Below, piece by piece: positions 6,857-14,258 of a DNA stretch of 36,279 bases. The notes beneath the pieces are model-generated. The model ran no database searches. It saw only the letters and a list, made by a program, of their open reading frames with translations, and was not told the DNA's origin. A program made the position numbers and the translations under genes. This stretch comes from Bacillota bacterium (GTDB lineage Bacteria; Bacillota_E; RBS10-35; JAJYVN01), in NCBI GenBank assembly GCA_021846605.1, contig JAJZWQ010000007.1:1-36279 (forward strand), written 5' to 3'. Each line of letters opens with the position of its first letter. Within the stretch, counting starts at the first letter, position 1.

Positions 6857-8425
6857 CTACGCGTCCTCGGGCGGGTGGTTCAGCGCGGCCAGCCCCCGCG
6901 TCAGCATACCCGCCAGCAGCAGGGGGGGCTCCGCCTCGCGCGCGGGATCGCCCTCCAGGGTGGTGGCGCAGCCCAGCGCCGCGTCGCGCAACCGCGCGTC
7001 GGCAGCGCGGTCCAGCACCCATGCCTGACGCCGGAGGCGTTCGGCCCAGCGTCGGCGGGTGACGGGCGGGCACAGCGTTCGCAGGACCTCGGCAAAGTCT
7101 GGGGTCGCTCGCGGGGAGCGCTCGGCCAGGCACCGGAACGCCGCCGCGATTTCGCGTGCGCTGAACTGCCACCCCCGACTGCAGGGCGCCATCAGCAGGT
7201 CGGCGACCGCCGGGGGCGACGGCTCGGGGAGCCGGTCCGGCAGGCTCACCGGTGGCAGGGGCCCAGCGGCTTGGGGCCGCAGCCGTTCGTACAGGAACGG
7301 CTCCCAGACGGTGAAGGCCGGGGGGGGCACGCGGCCCCGCGACTGGGCCCGCTGCAGCGCCCAGTCGACGGCGGCGCGCGCTTCGTCCAGCGACACATCG
7401 GCGATGGGCGTGGTGGTCTCGCAGATCTCGATGGCCTCCCGGCGGGGGAGGTGCATCTGCCCGCGCACGCCAACGATCCCGCGGTCGTCGCGGATGCCGA
7501 GTTGGAGAAGGAGGGCGGCGCTGCCCTCCCAGTCGTGGACAACGGAGACCACCTGGGCGCCGAGGCCGTCCACATGGGTGAGAAAGGCGCGCGCAAAGAC
7601 CGGCGCGAAGGCCGGGTCCGCCGGGCGCGCTCCGCCCAGCGGTTCAAGCGCCAGACGGCGAATGGCGACGTCCGCCGCCTGGCGGGTGGCATGGTGCGGG
7701 CGGTGGTGCATCGTGCGCCGCAACGCCGGCAGGGCCCCCCGGTCCCGCTCGGCGAGGAGCCCCTCGATGGCCACCAGCCGCGTGTCGGCGTCGGGACTCT
7801 GCAGCAGGCCGCGGAGCAGCCAGGCGGCGCTACTCCCCTGGGAAGCGATGGCGCGGCCGATCCGCAGGCGGTCCGGGGCCGCCATGGCGAGCAGGTGGCC
7901 CAGGGTCTCCTCCCACACCTCGGCGTCCGGGACCGGCCCGCTCGCCGCGACGGCGAGCGCGCACAGCGCCCCGTCGGCGTCTCGCAGGCTGGCCAGGAAG
8001 GCCGCGCGCGCCCGGCCGCCCCGGTCGGGCCACCCCACGCGCCGCCCGGCCTCCAGGCGGACCAGGTCCGGCACCAGGGGATTGCCCGCAACCTGGCGCA
8101 GCAGGGGGCGGCCACCGTCCTCGCACAGGCTGCCCAAGATGTCCAGCATCAGCCCGGGGGTGCGGCCCGGCCGGGTCTGCAGGCGGCGGACCAGGACACG
8201 CACGGCCTCGGTGCGGTGGACCCAGAGCAGGGCGGTCCAGCGGCGCACACCGTCGGCCTGCCCGCTGGTCACCATGTGCTCCAGAGCGTCCAGCGCGAGT
8301 TCGATGCGCGCGGCCGTGTCCGGACCGCGGTCCCGTCCCCGCCGCGCCGCGCGCGCGGGTTTCCGGCTGCGCAAGGGCACCACTCCGGGGGGTTGGATTC
8401 CAAGTCGTGTGGTGCGTTCCTGCAC
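6857..8425 (-). CDS. HEAT-repeat protein, function unknown
   Basis: A 522-residue Leu/Ala/Arg-rich helical protein. The first 300 residues have repeated helical pairs with HEAT character (for example VRRWTALLWVHRTEAVRVLV, ADTRLVAIEGLLAERDRGALPALRR), a fold that mediates protein-protein contact. The middle (about 310-400) contains DGLGAQVVSVVHDWEGSAALLLQLGIRDDRGIVGVRG and a catalytic-looking but unassigned segment; I do not recognise an enzyme family. GTG 8425 is chosen for its AAGGGGG site 5 bases upstream. No signal peptide. Transcribed leftward, divergent from the comEB-like gene, and followed by the DUF2103-like gene. Confidence 0.7.
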   Translation of the reverse strand: MQERTTRLGIQPPGVVPLRSRKPARAARRGRDRGPDTAARIELALDALEHMVTSGQADGVRRWTALLWVHRTEAVRVLVRRLQTRPGRTPGLMLDILGSLCEDGGRPLLRQVAGNPLVPDLVRLEAGRRVGWPDRGGRARAAFLASLRDADGALCALAVAASGPVPDAEVWEETLGHLLAMAAPDRLRIGRAIASQGSSAAWLLRGLLQSPDADTRLVAIEGLLAERDRGALPALRRTMHHRPHHATRQAADVAIRRLALEPLGGARPADPAFAPVFARAFLTHVDGLGAQVVSVVHDWEGSAALLLQLGIRDDRGIVGVRGQMHLPRREAIEICETTTPIADVSLDEARAAVDWALQRAQSRGRVPPPAFTVWEPFLYERLRPQAAGPLPPVSLPDRLPEPSPPAVADLLMAPCSRGWQFSAREIAAAFRCLAERSPRATPDFAEVLRTLCPPVTRRRWAERLRRQAWVLDRAADARLRDAALGCATTLEGDPAREAEPPLLLAGMLTRGLAALNHPPEDA

Positions 8426-8435
8426 GCGGACCCCC

Positions 8436-8465
8436 TTGACAGCCCGGTCGCGACCGGCAGGGATG
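8436..8465 (+). promoter_or_regulatory. TTGACA plus 14-bp perfect palindrome between divergent genes
   Basis: A consensus -35 TTGACA (8436-8441) precedes a perfect palindrome CCGGTCGCGACCGG (8444-8457). A matching -10 at 17-18 bases (AGGGAT) is weak. The palindrome lies in the spacer, between the HEAT-protein start (8425) and the deaminase start (8506), and could be an operator acting on one or both genes. Confidence 0.4.
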
Positions 8466-8505
8466 CGCGGGCGCCAGCGGAAGAAGCGCGGTGGAGGGGA
8501 CCCCC

Positions 8506-8934
8506 ATGGAACGGCCGGGCTGGGAGGGATACTTCCTGGCGATGGCGGACTTGGTCGCACTCCGCAGCACCTGCCTGCGCCGTCAGGTCGGCGCCGTGCT
8601 GGTGCGGGACGAACGCGTCATCGCCACCGGGTACAACGGGAGCCTGCGCGGGCAGCCCCACTGCACCGAGGTGGGTTGCCTCATGGTGGACGGCCACTGC
8701 AAGCGCACGGTGCACGCCGAACTCAACGCCCTGCTCCAGTGTGCCTTTCACGGAGCCGCCAGCCGGGGCGGCACGTTGTTCACGACGTCGTTTCCCTGCC
8801 TGGATTGCGCCCAGGCCATCGTCCAGGCGGGCGTGGAAACGGTGGTGTTCCGGGACCTGTATCCGGACCCGCACAGTCGGGCGGTGCTGGAGGCGGCCGG
8901 GGTTCGCCTGCGCGCGCTCGGCCCGCAGGCCTGA
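8506..8934 (+). CDS. comEB: dCMP deaminase family protein (ComEB-like)
   Basis: Zinc-dependent deoxycytidylate deaminase family, giving dUMP for thymidylate synthesis. The 142-residue protein has the catalytic H70-A-E72 (TVHAELNAL) and zinc ligands C98 and C101 (FPCLDC), and the preceding C-rich insert PHCTEVGC...GHCKR, which in ComEB/dCMP deaminases binds another metal. ATG 8506 has GGAGGGG 6 bases upstream. The name follows family resemblance; a role in competence is not implied. The carbonic-anhydrase-like gene follows after 16 bases, likely cotranscribed. Confidence 0.9.
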   Translation: MERPGWEGYFLAMADLVALRSTCLRRQVGAVLVRDERVIATGYNGSLRGQPHCTEVGCLMVDGHCKRTVHAELNALLQCAFHGAASRGGTLFTTSFPCLDCAQAIVQAGVETVVFRDLYPDPHSRAVLEAAGVRLRALGPQA

Positions 8935-8950
8935 GCAAGGAGGGAGCGCG

Positions 8951-9496
8951 GTGGCTGTACGGCGGGTGGGCGGGCGGACGCCGGTGGTCGATCTGGCGGC
9001 GTTTGTGGCCGGATCGGCCGAGGTGGACGGGGACGTGGTTCTGGGGCGCGACGTGTCCGTGTGGTACGGCGCGGTCTTGCGCGGCGACATCGCGCGTATC
9101 GCCGTGGGCGCGGCGTCCAACATCCAGGACGGGTGCATCCTGCACACCGACCGGGAGTGGCCCTGCACGTTGGGCGAGCGCGTGACGGTGGGCCACGGGG
9201 CCGTGCTGCACGGCTGCCAGGTCGAGGACGACGCGCTGATCGGCATGCGGGCCGTCGTGCTCAACGGCGCGACGGTGGGGCGCGGGGCCATCGTCGCGGC
9301 CGGCGCCCTGGTGCCCGAGGGGCACGTCGTGCCCCCGGGCACGGTCGTGATGGGGGTGCCCGCCCGGTCCGTGCGTCCGGTCTCCCCCGCCGAGGTGGAG
9401 CGGGCGGCCGGGGGCGTGCGGCACTACGTTGAACTGGGAAGGCTGCACGCGGCCTCCGGGGCGGGTGGCTCGTCCGGTGGGCCCCCCGCGGGCTGA
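8951..9496 (+). CDS. Gamma-carbonic anhydrase family protein (left-handed beta-helix)
   Basis: The 181-residue product is built of hexapeptide repeats ([LIV]-G-x4), with the gamma-CA/YrdA/PaaY signature NIQDGCILHTD, VTVGHGAVLHGC and MGVPARSVRP. The three zinc-binding histidines of the family fit H65, H82 and H87. GTG 8951 follows AAGGAGGGAG. Enzymatic activity is uncertain because many YrdA-type homologues lack measurable anhydrase activity. The last 73 bases overlap the convergent recombinase-like gene. Confidence 0.88.
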   Translation: MAVRRVGGRTPVVDLAAFVAGSAEVDGDVVLGRDVSVWYGAVLRGDIARIAVGAASNIQDGCILHTDREWPCTLGERVTVGHGAVLHGCQVEDDALIGMRAVVLNGATVGRGAIVAAGALVPEGHVVPPGTVVMGVPARSVRPVSPAEVERAAGGVRHYVELGRLHAASGAGGSSGGPPAG

Positions 9497-9963
9497 GCGT
9501 GCGTGCGCAGCACCCCCAGGGCGCGGGCGCGGTCCATCCGCAGGGCCCTGGCGAAGGCGGCCCGGCGGAGCGTGAGCGGGTCCACGGGGAAGCCGGCGGT
9601 GCGCGACAGGCGCCGGAAGAACCCCGCCATTTCGGACGGGTCCATCTTCCGGCCGTGGCGCCCGCAGAACAGGTGGGGCACGCCGCGGGGGGCGATCCGT
9701 TCGACCCGCACGTAGGTGCCCAGGGCCTGGAGCAGCGGGGTCGGCGCCGCCACGCCCGGCCGGTCGCCCCAGCGGATCTGCCCCTCGTCGGCGCGGAAGT
9801 CCTCCAGACGCAGATCGAGCACCCGCCGCACCGGTGGGGCCAGGTGCCAGAACAGGTGGACCAGGGCCCGGTCGCGACAGGGGCTGGGCGAGTGGGCCGC
9901 CACCCGCACCAGGGTCATGTAGTCGTCTTCGTCCAGGACGTCCAGTTCGGCCTGCCGTCTCAC
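9424..9963 (-). CDS. Degenerate tyrosine-recombinase-like protein
   Basis: The 179-residue product aligns by eye with the catalytic domain of XerC/integrase proteins: RDRALVHLFWHL, LRLEDF, PLLQALGTYV, LFCGRHGRKM, FFRRLSRTAGF and PLTLRRAAFARAL, the last matching the PHTLRHSFATHL block. The catalytic set looks lost: the first Arg position appears to be Pro, the H of HxxR is Leu, the next His is Arg, and no LGH or C-terminal Tyr follows. It is too short to hold a core-binding domain. GTG 9963 overlaps the DUF421 stop as GTGA, so the two are translationally coupled. It may be a DNA-binding or scaffold protein derived from a recombinase. Confidence 0.6.
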   Translation of the reverse strand: MRRQAELDVLDEDDYMTLVRVAAHSPSPCRDRALVHLFWHLAPPVRRVLDLRLEDFRADEGQIRWGDRPGVAAPTPLLQALGTYVRVERIAPRGVPHLFCGRHGRKMDPSEMAGFFRRLSRTAGFPVDPLTLRRAAFARALRMDRARALGVLRTHAQPAGGPPDEPPAPEAACSLPSST

Positions 9964-10766
9964 TGTGCGTGGCCCCCATCCTGCTGGTCTTGATCCGGAA
10001 AGTGCCCCTTCAGCCGGGCCGTGACTTTGAGTTGCGCGTTGTCCTCCACCGTGGCCAGGAGGACGTCCCGGAGGTCCTGGTGTCCCTGCTTGGCGAGCTC
10101 CTCCAGGAGCCAGGCCCGGTCCTTGCCCACCGCGTCCAGGGCGTGGCTGTCGACCCACCCGTCGCAGACCACCGGCACCGGCAGCACCGGCGTACCCAGC
10201 GTCGACGCCGGGTCCTGTCCGGTGACCTGCAGCGTGCGGAGGTCGTCGGCGGTCAGCGGCCGGGCGCCCGCCCGCGGGATCACGGACATCTTTCCCGTGC
10301 TCTCCAGCACGGCGAACTCCACATCTTCCACCTTGGCCATGTTCTTGCTGCGCAACTCCGCCAGGAGATTGCCGACGTTATAGCGAAGCTTGCGGAGTTG
10401 CCGTTCATCCACCTTCCCATGGGCCACCAGCACGGATGGCCCCCCCTCCACGGCGTTGCGCACCCGATGGTTCTTGAGGCTGAGGTAGGACATGATCAAC
10501 TCCAGCACCCCGATGACCACCACGGGCGCGACGCCGACCAGGAACGGGATCTGGTCGTCGGCGACCGTGATGATGGCCGCTTCGGACACCATGATGAAGG
10601 CGACCAGGTCGATGGCGCTAAGGTTGCCGATTTCGCGCTTGCCGGCGACGCGGAGGAGGACGAGTAGGAAGAAATAGAAGAAGCTGGTCTTCCAGACCAC
10701 GCTCCCCATGTGGCTGAGGAGCACGTGCTTCAGTTGCCAGTGCGTGAAGAGCAGGTGCTTGAGCAC
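9960..10766 (-). CDS. DUF421 / YetF-YcaP family membrane protein
   Basis: The 268-residue protein has membrane helices at about 20-45 (WKTSFFYFFLLVLLRVAGKR) and two more through about 105, including SAIDLVAFIMVSEAAII, then a soluble DUF421-type domain containing VLVAHGKVDERQLRKLRYNVGNLLAELR and VEDVEFAVLESTGKMSV. The family is widespread in Bacillota; function is not settled. GTG 10766 is selected for the GGAGG site 11 bases upstream and because the first helix follows closely. An Ala/Asp-rich C-terminal tail (about 180-268) is longer than in YetF. It is divergent from the AAA ATPase gene across 82 bases. Confidence 0.85.
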   Translation of the reverse strand: MLKHLLFTHWQLKHVLLSHMGSVVWKTSFFYFFLLVLLRVAGKREIGNLSAIDLVAFIMVSEAAIITVADDQIPFLVGVAPVVVIGVLELIMSYLSLKNHRVRNAVEGGPSVLVAHGKVDERQLRKLRYNVGNLLAELRSKNMAKVEDVEFAVLESTGKMSVIPRAGARPLTADDLRTLQVTGQDPASTLGTPVLPVPVVCDGWVDSHALDAVGKDRAWLLEELAKQGHQDLRDVLLATVEDNAQLKVTARLKGHFPDQDQQDGGHAQ

Positions 10767-10848
10767 GATGACGCTCGCCTCCGCGCGTAGTATGGCCAGG
10801 CGGACGTGCCCGGGTGCGCGCGTACCGGGACTGGAAGGGATGTGTCCG

Positions 10849-12372
10849 GTGGAACTGCGGGTGGTCTTCCGGCGGACGTCGAGCAAGGAGTTCACGCGCG
10901 CGCTGGCGCTGGCGCGCCAGCAGCCGGGCTTTGCCGAGGGCGAAGGGGCGTTCGCCGTCACCTTCAACCAGGACCAACTGGACGTCTACCAAGAACTCGT
11001 CGCGCTGGTGGGCCGCTGGGCGCAGACCGCGGTGTCGCTGAACGGCCAGGCGGTCTCCCGCGAGCGGCTGAACCACCTGGTGGCGTGCTACCAGGCGCGG
11101 TTGGCCGCACCGGACCGCCGGGTGTACTGCGCAGGCGGCGAGGTGCACCAGAGCCGCGTGGGCGCGGTGCGCCAACTCTTCCCCTGCCGCATGATCCCGG
11201 TCAGCGAGGCCAACGGCAACGGCTGGTTCCAGTATGGGCGGCTGACGCGGGACGGGGTCTTCATCGTCGACAAGGCGCAGCTGCGGCAGGCGGTCTCCGG
11301 CGCGCTGGGCGAGACCCTTGCCGAGCAGTGCCCCGCGCTCTTTCCGGTCGAGGTCGATGCCGTTATCGACCGCCTGCCGGACCGCGTGGATCCCCGCAAG
11401 GACCCGCACTGGGCCTACCGCGACGGCTGGCACAACGGCCGCTTCGTCCCGGTGGGCGTCGAAAAACGGACCGGCACGGCTGCCGCGCGGAATACCTCCG
11501 GCCCTCTGGCGGAGGCCGAGGCCGTAGCGGTGGGCCCCGCTGTGGCGCAGAATCCGGCGATCGCCCCGGTGCGTTACCGCGACATCGGCGGACTGGGTCC
11601 GCAGATCCGCGTGGTCCGCGAGAACCTGGAACTTCCCCTGCGCTTTCCGGCGCTCTTCGCGCACTTGGGCGTGGAGCCCCACCGCGGGATGCTGCTCAGC
11701 GGGCCGCCCGGCACCGGGAAGACCATGCTCGCCCGGGCCCTGGCGACCGAGGCGCAGGCCAACTTCCTGGTCGTCAACGGCCCCGAGATCCTCTCCAAGT
11801 GGCGCGGCGAGTCCGAGGCCAACCTGCGCCGCATCTTCAGCGAGGCGCGCGAGGGCGCGCCATCCGTCGTGCTCATCGACGAGGTCGACGCCATCGCCCC
11901 GGACCGCGCCCGCGTGCAGCACACCCACGAGGCGGTGCTCGTCAGCCAGATGCTGACGTTGCTGGACGGCCTGGCCGATCGCGGCCGGGTGGTGGTGGTG
12001 GCGACCACCAACCGCCCCGAGTTGGTCGATCCCGCCGTGCGCCGCCCGGGGCGGTTGGACCTGCTGGTGCAAATCGGCCTGCCGAACGAGGCCGCCCGGC
12101 GCGACATCCTGCGCATTCACAGCGAACGCATGCCGTTGGGCAGCGACGTCGACCTGGACGCGCTGGCCGGGGCCACCGTGGGGTTTGCCGGCGCCCACCT
12201 CGGCGCCCTGTGTCGGGAGGCGGGCATGGAGTGCATGCGCGAGGTGGTGCGGATCGACGACGAGGGCGCCTTCACCCTGTCCGAGGACGTGGTGCCCACC
12301 CTGGTGGTGTCTGGAACGCACTTCCGCTCCGCCCTGGGCGTGATCGCGCGCGGTGTGGGCGGTGACGCCTGA
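10849..12372 (+). CDS. AAA+ ATPase (CDC48-type single module) with unrecognised N-terminal domain
   Basis: Residues about 241-500 form one classical AAA module: RYRDIGGLGPQI, Walker A GPPGTGKT (285-292), Walker B VVLIDEVDAI (340-349), sensor TTNRPELVD and arginine-finger segment RRPGRLD. Such modules form hexamers that remodel or unfold proteins. The first 205 residues (MELRVVFRRTSSKEFTRALA through PHWAYRDGWHNGRFVP) have no motif I recognise; they include two spaced cysteines (YCAGG, FPCRM) and may be a substrate domain. GTG 10849 has GGAAGGG 9 bases upstream; ATG 10840 is too close to it. Only one AAA ring is present, unlike CDC48/p97, and no FtsH protease domain. Confidence 0.85.
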   Translation: MELRVVFRRTSSKEFTRALALARQQPGFAEGEGAFAVTFNQDQLDVYQELVALVGRWAQTAVSLNGQAVSRERLNHLVACYQARLAAPDRRVYCAGGEVHQSRVGAVRQLFPCRMIPVSEANGNGWFQYGRLTRDGVFIVDKAQLRQAVSGALGETLAEQCPALFPVEVDAVIDRLPDRVDPRKDPHWAYRDGWHNGRFVPVGVEKRTGTAAARNTSGPLAEAEAVAVGPAVAQNPAIAPVRYRDIGGLGPQIRVVRENLELPLRFPALFAHLGVEPHRGMLLSGPPGTGKTMLARALATEAQANFLVVNGPEILSKWRGESEANLRRIFSEAREGAPSVVLIDEVDAIAPDRARVQHTHEAVLVSQMLTLLDGLADRGRVVVVATTNRPELVDPAVRRPGRLDLLVQIGLPNEAARRDILRIHSERMPLGSDVDLDALAGATVGFAGAHLGALCREAGMECMREVVRIDDEGAFTLSEDVVPTLVVSGTHFRSALGVIARGVGGDA

Positions 12373-12417
12373 GGCGGAAGCCCCCGCACCCCGCGCGTTG
12401 GCGCGCCCCGGTGCAGG

Positions 12418-13806
12418 TCAGGGCAGGCGTCCCGTCCCCGCGGCGGCGCCTGCCTCCGCGCCGGCGTACGACAGTCGCACCCGGCCGGCGCTCGGCCTAC
12501 CCCGCCGGCCGGACCTGGCCAGGACGGCCTGGCCGAAGGGCAGGGTCGCCAGTTCCCGGGTCTCCCAGGGCCGGCCTCCCTGGCGCGAGGGAAGGCGGGA
12601 CGCCAGGGGTGCCGCGTCCGGGGCATCGCAGCGCAGGATCACGGTGGTGCGCGTGTTGGCCAGCACCGTCTCGGCCAGGGCCGGACCGCCCAGCGCCCGC
12701 AGTTGCCCCAGGTTTTGGTGGGCGAGCACCGTGCCGACGCCGAAGCCGCGGCACAGGGCGAGGAACTCGGTGAAACCGGGACCCGCAAAGTGTTGGAACT
12801 CGTCCAGATAGATGAATTGGCACGGGGTGGTCGCCGGCCGCGCGTACACGCTGGCCTGGAGGGCGGAGAGCAGCAGGTGGCCCAGGACCTCCGCCAACCG
12901 GAGCATCCCGCCCAGGGGGAGGGTCACCAGGAGGATCTGCCCGGCGGACAGGCAGCGGCCGAGGTCCAGCGTGGGGGCGTCCGGCTCCGGGCAGAGGGCT
13001 CGGCGCACCGAGGCGTGGACGAGGAGCGAATCCAGGTGGTTCAGCACGCCCTGGACGTTGCGCAACCGTTCGTCCGGACGCCAGGCCTCGAAAACGGTCA
13101 AAAAGTATTGCCGGACGAAGGGGTCGTCGGCCTCGCGCAGCACCCGCTGGCGGGCTTGGGGGTCGACCAGGAAGCCGCGCAGGCGCAGCAGGTCCAGGGG
13201 CAGGCCGGCGGAGGCAAAGGCGCCCACCGCGTGGCGGACGACCGCCGCTCCGACCGCGGCGTAGTAATCGCTGGCGGGCGCAGGTGGCCCGCCGGTCCGC
13301 TGCAGGGCATAGACCAGCCGTTCGGCGGTGGCCGGCGAGGGGTCGGCCAGCGGGTTCCACCCCAGCCCCTGTGCCGCGCCCGGCTCCCACGTCAGCACCG
13401 GGCGGCCGGCGCGCGCGGCCGCGGCGCGGGCGTGCCGGCCGAGGTCGCCGCCCTTGATCTCGATGACCGTGATCCCGTGTCCGGCGGCGACATCCTGCGC
13501 GAGGAGGGGCATCAGCACGGACGTCGTCTTGCCGCTTCCGCTCGGACCCAGGCAGTGCACGTGGCGCAGGCGCTCGTCCAGCGAAAGGCGCACGGGGGTC
13601 CACGGGAACCCCGCCAGGCGGCCCACGCGCGTCCCGGGCCCTGACGGGGCGAAGAGGGTGGCGGCCAACAAGCCAGCGGTCACCGTGCAACACGCCGCCG
13701 CCAGTCCGCCCCACAGGGGATGGCGCCACCCCCAGGCCAGGGCCAGCGCCAGGCAGCCGGCCGCCCACAGCGGCCACCACCGCCCCACCGCCGCGCGCGT
13801 CCGCAT
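12418..13806 (-). CDS. VirD4/TraG-like coupling ATPase (TraM-recognition type)
   Basis: The 462-residue protein begins with two membrane helices (about 9-27 and 31-53), then Walker A GPSGSGKT (87-94), ITVIEIKGGDLG, and Walker B IYLDEFQHF, followed by a TraG/TraD-type C-terminal block (FGVGTVLAHQNLGQL, ANTRTTVILRC). Coupling proteins bring DNA or protein substrates to type IV secretion channels. ATG 13806 follows GGGAGG. It stands alone: no relaxase, VirB4 or other channel genes are in the window, so its system is either elsewhere or lost. It converges on the AAA ATPase with 45 bases between, in which GCGCG/CGCGC repeats could form a weak shared terminator. Confidence 0.85.
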   Translation of the reverse strand: MRTRAAVGRWWPLWAAGCLALALAWGWRHPLWGGLAAACCTVTAGLLAATLFAPSGPGTRVGRLAGFPWTPVRLSLDERLRHVHCLGPSGSGKTTSVLMPLLAQDVAAGHGITVIEIKGGDLGRHARAAAARAGRPVLTWEPGAAQGLGWNPLADPSPATAERLVYALQRTGGPPAPASDYYAAVGAAVVRHAVGAFASAGLPLDLLRLRGFLVDPQARQRVLREADDPFVRQYFLTVFEAWRPDERLRNVQGVLNHLDSLLVHASVRRALCPEPDAPTLDLGRCLSAGQILLVTLPLGGMLRLAEVLGHLLLSALQASVYARPATTPCQFIYLDEFQHFAGPGFTEFLALCRGFGVGTVLAHQNLGQLRALGGPALAETVLANTRTTVILRCDAPDAAPLASRLPSRQGGRPWETRELATLPFGQAVLARSGRRGRPSAGRVRLSYAGAEAGAAAGTGRLP

Positions 13807-14258
13807 CGCGGCCTCCCTCCCCACCCCGTCCCCCCTCACATCGGGCGGGATCTGTCCGGTGTTGAGGCGGACCCCGCGCCGCGGGCGGTGCCCGGTGGGG
13901 GTCCGCCTGGCGCGGCGTCCTGGACGCGGGGGGTCAGGCTCCTGGGAGCGCGCGGAACCCGGCCCTCCGGGCGCGCGGGGGACCGGACGCTGAGCAGATG
14001 CCCCACGCTGGGGGTGTGGCGGAAGGTCCGCGGTTGCACACTGGGGGGGACTCCAGGTCCCGGGCGGCGGCCAGGGGAGGAGTGGGGGGCGGGAACGGGA
14101 AGAGGCCGGACGGCGTGCGGAACACCCCGCGGTGCGGGAGGTCCCGCACCTGCCCCGCGGTGCCCCTTCCGGTGCGCGCGCACCGGAAGGGCCTTCCCCG
14201 GCCGTGCCTGCTACCCGCCCCCTTGCGGCCCCAGCGCCATCGTGCGGAGGTGCAGGTC
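13807..14258. other. Non-coding divergent intergenic region rich in hairpins
   Basis: 452 bases between the VirD4-like gene and murJ with no supported gene (the open frame before murJ is unconserved). It holds an inverted repeat AGGCGGACCCC (13865-13875) / GGGGTCCGCCT (13898-13908), a near-palindrome GGTGCGGGA-GG-TCCCGCACC (14131-14150) and a perfect 28-bp palindrome at 14164-14191 (half-site CCCTTCCGGTGCGC). The sequence CCCCGCGGTGC occurs at about 14125 and again at about 14154. No clear -10/-35 was found. It may contain regulatory sites, a structured RNA or a replication/transfer site. Confidence 0.6.
14164..14191. repeat. Perfect 28-bp palindrome upstream of murJ
   Basis: Half-site CCCTTCCGGTGCGC followed directly by its reverse complement. 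It could be a protein-binding site for a dimer or, as RNA, a very stable hairpin. A second hairpin lies 14 bases before it. Confidence 0.8.

Noticed and set aside
6875..9496. 873-codon plus-strand frame covering the HEAT gene
   Set aside because: Only its end is the gamma-carbonic anhydrase; the first 690 codons are antisense to the HEAT-repeat gene and lack signals.
10767..10848. Promoter boxes between the DUF421 and AAA genes
   Set aside because: TAGTAT and CATACT occur but no matching -35 at 16-18 bases on either strand.
10618..12321. 567-codon minus-strand frame opposite the AAA ATPase
   Set aside because: Shadow frame, His/Gln/Arg-rich, no motif or ribosome site.
12373..12417. Shared intrinsic terminator between convergent AAA and VirD4-like genes
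   Set aside because: Only a short GCGCG/CGCGC stem and no T-run on either strand.
13998..14258. N-terminal extension of MurJ
   Set aside because: Open frame but Arg/Pro/Gly-rich, crosses perfect palindromes, and the strong ribosome site lies at the inner GTG.
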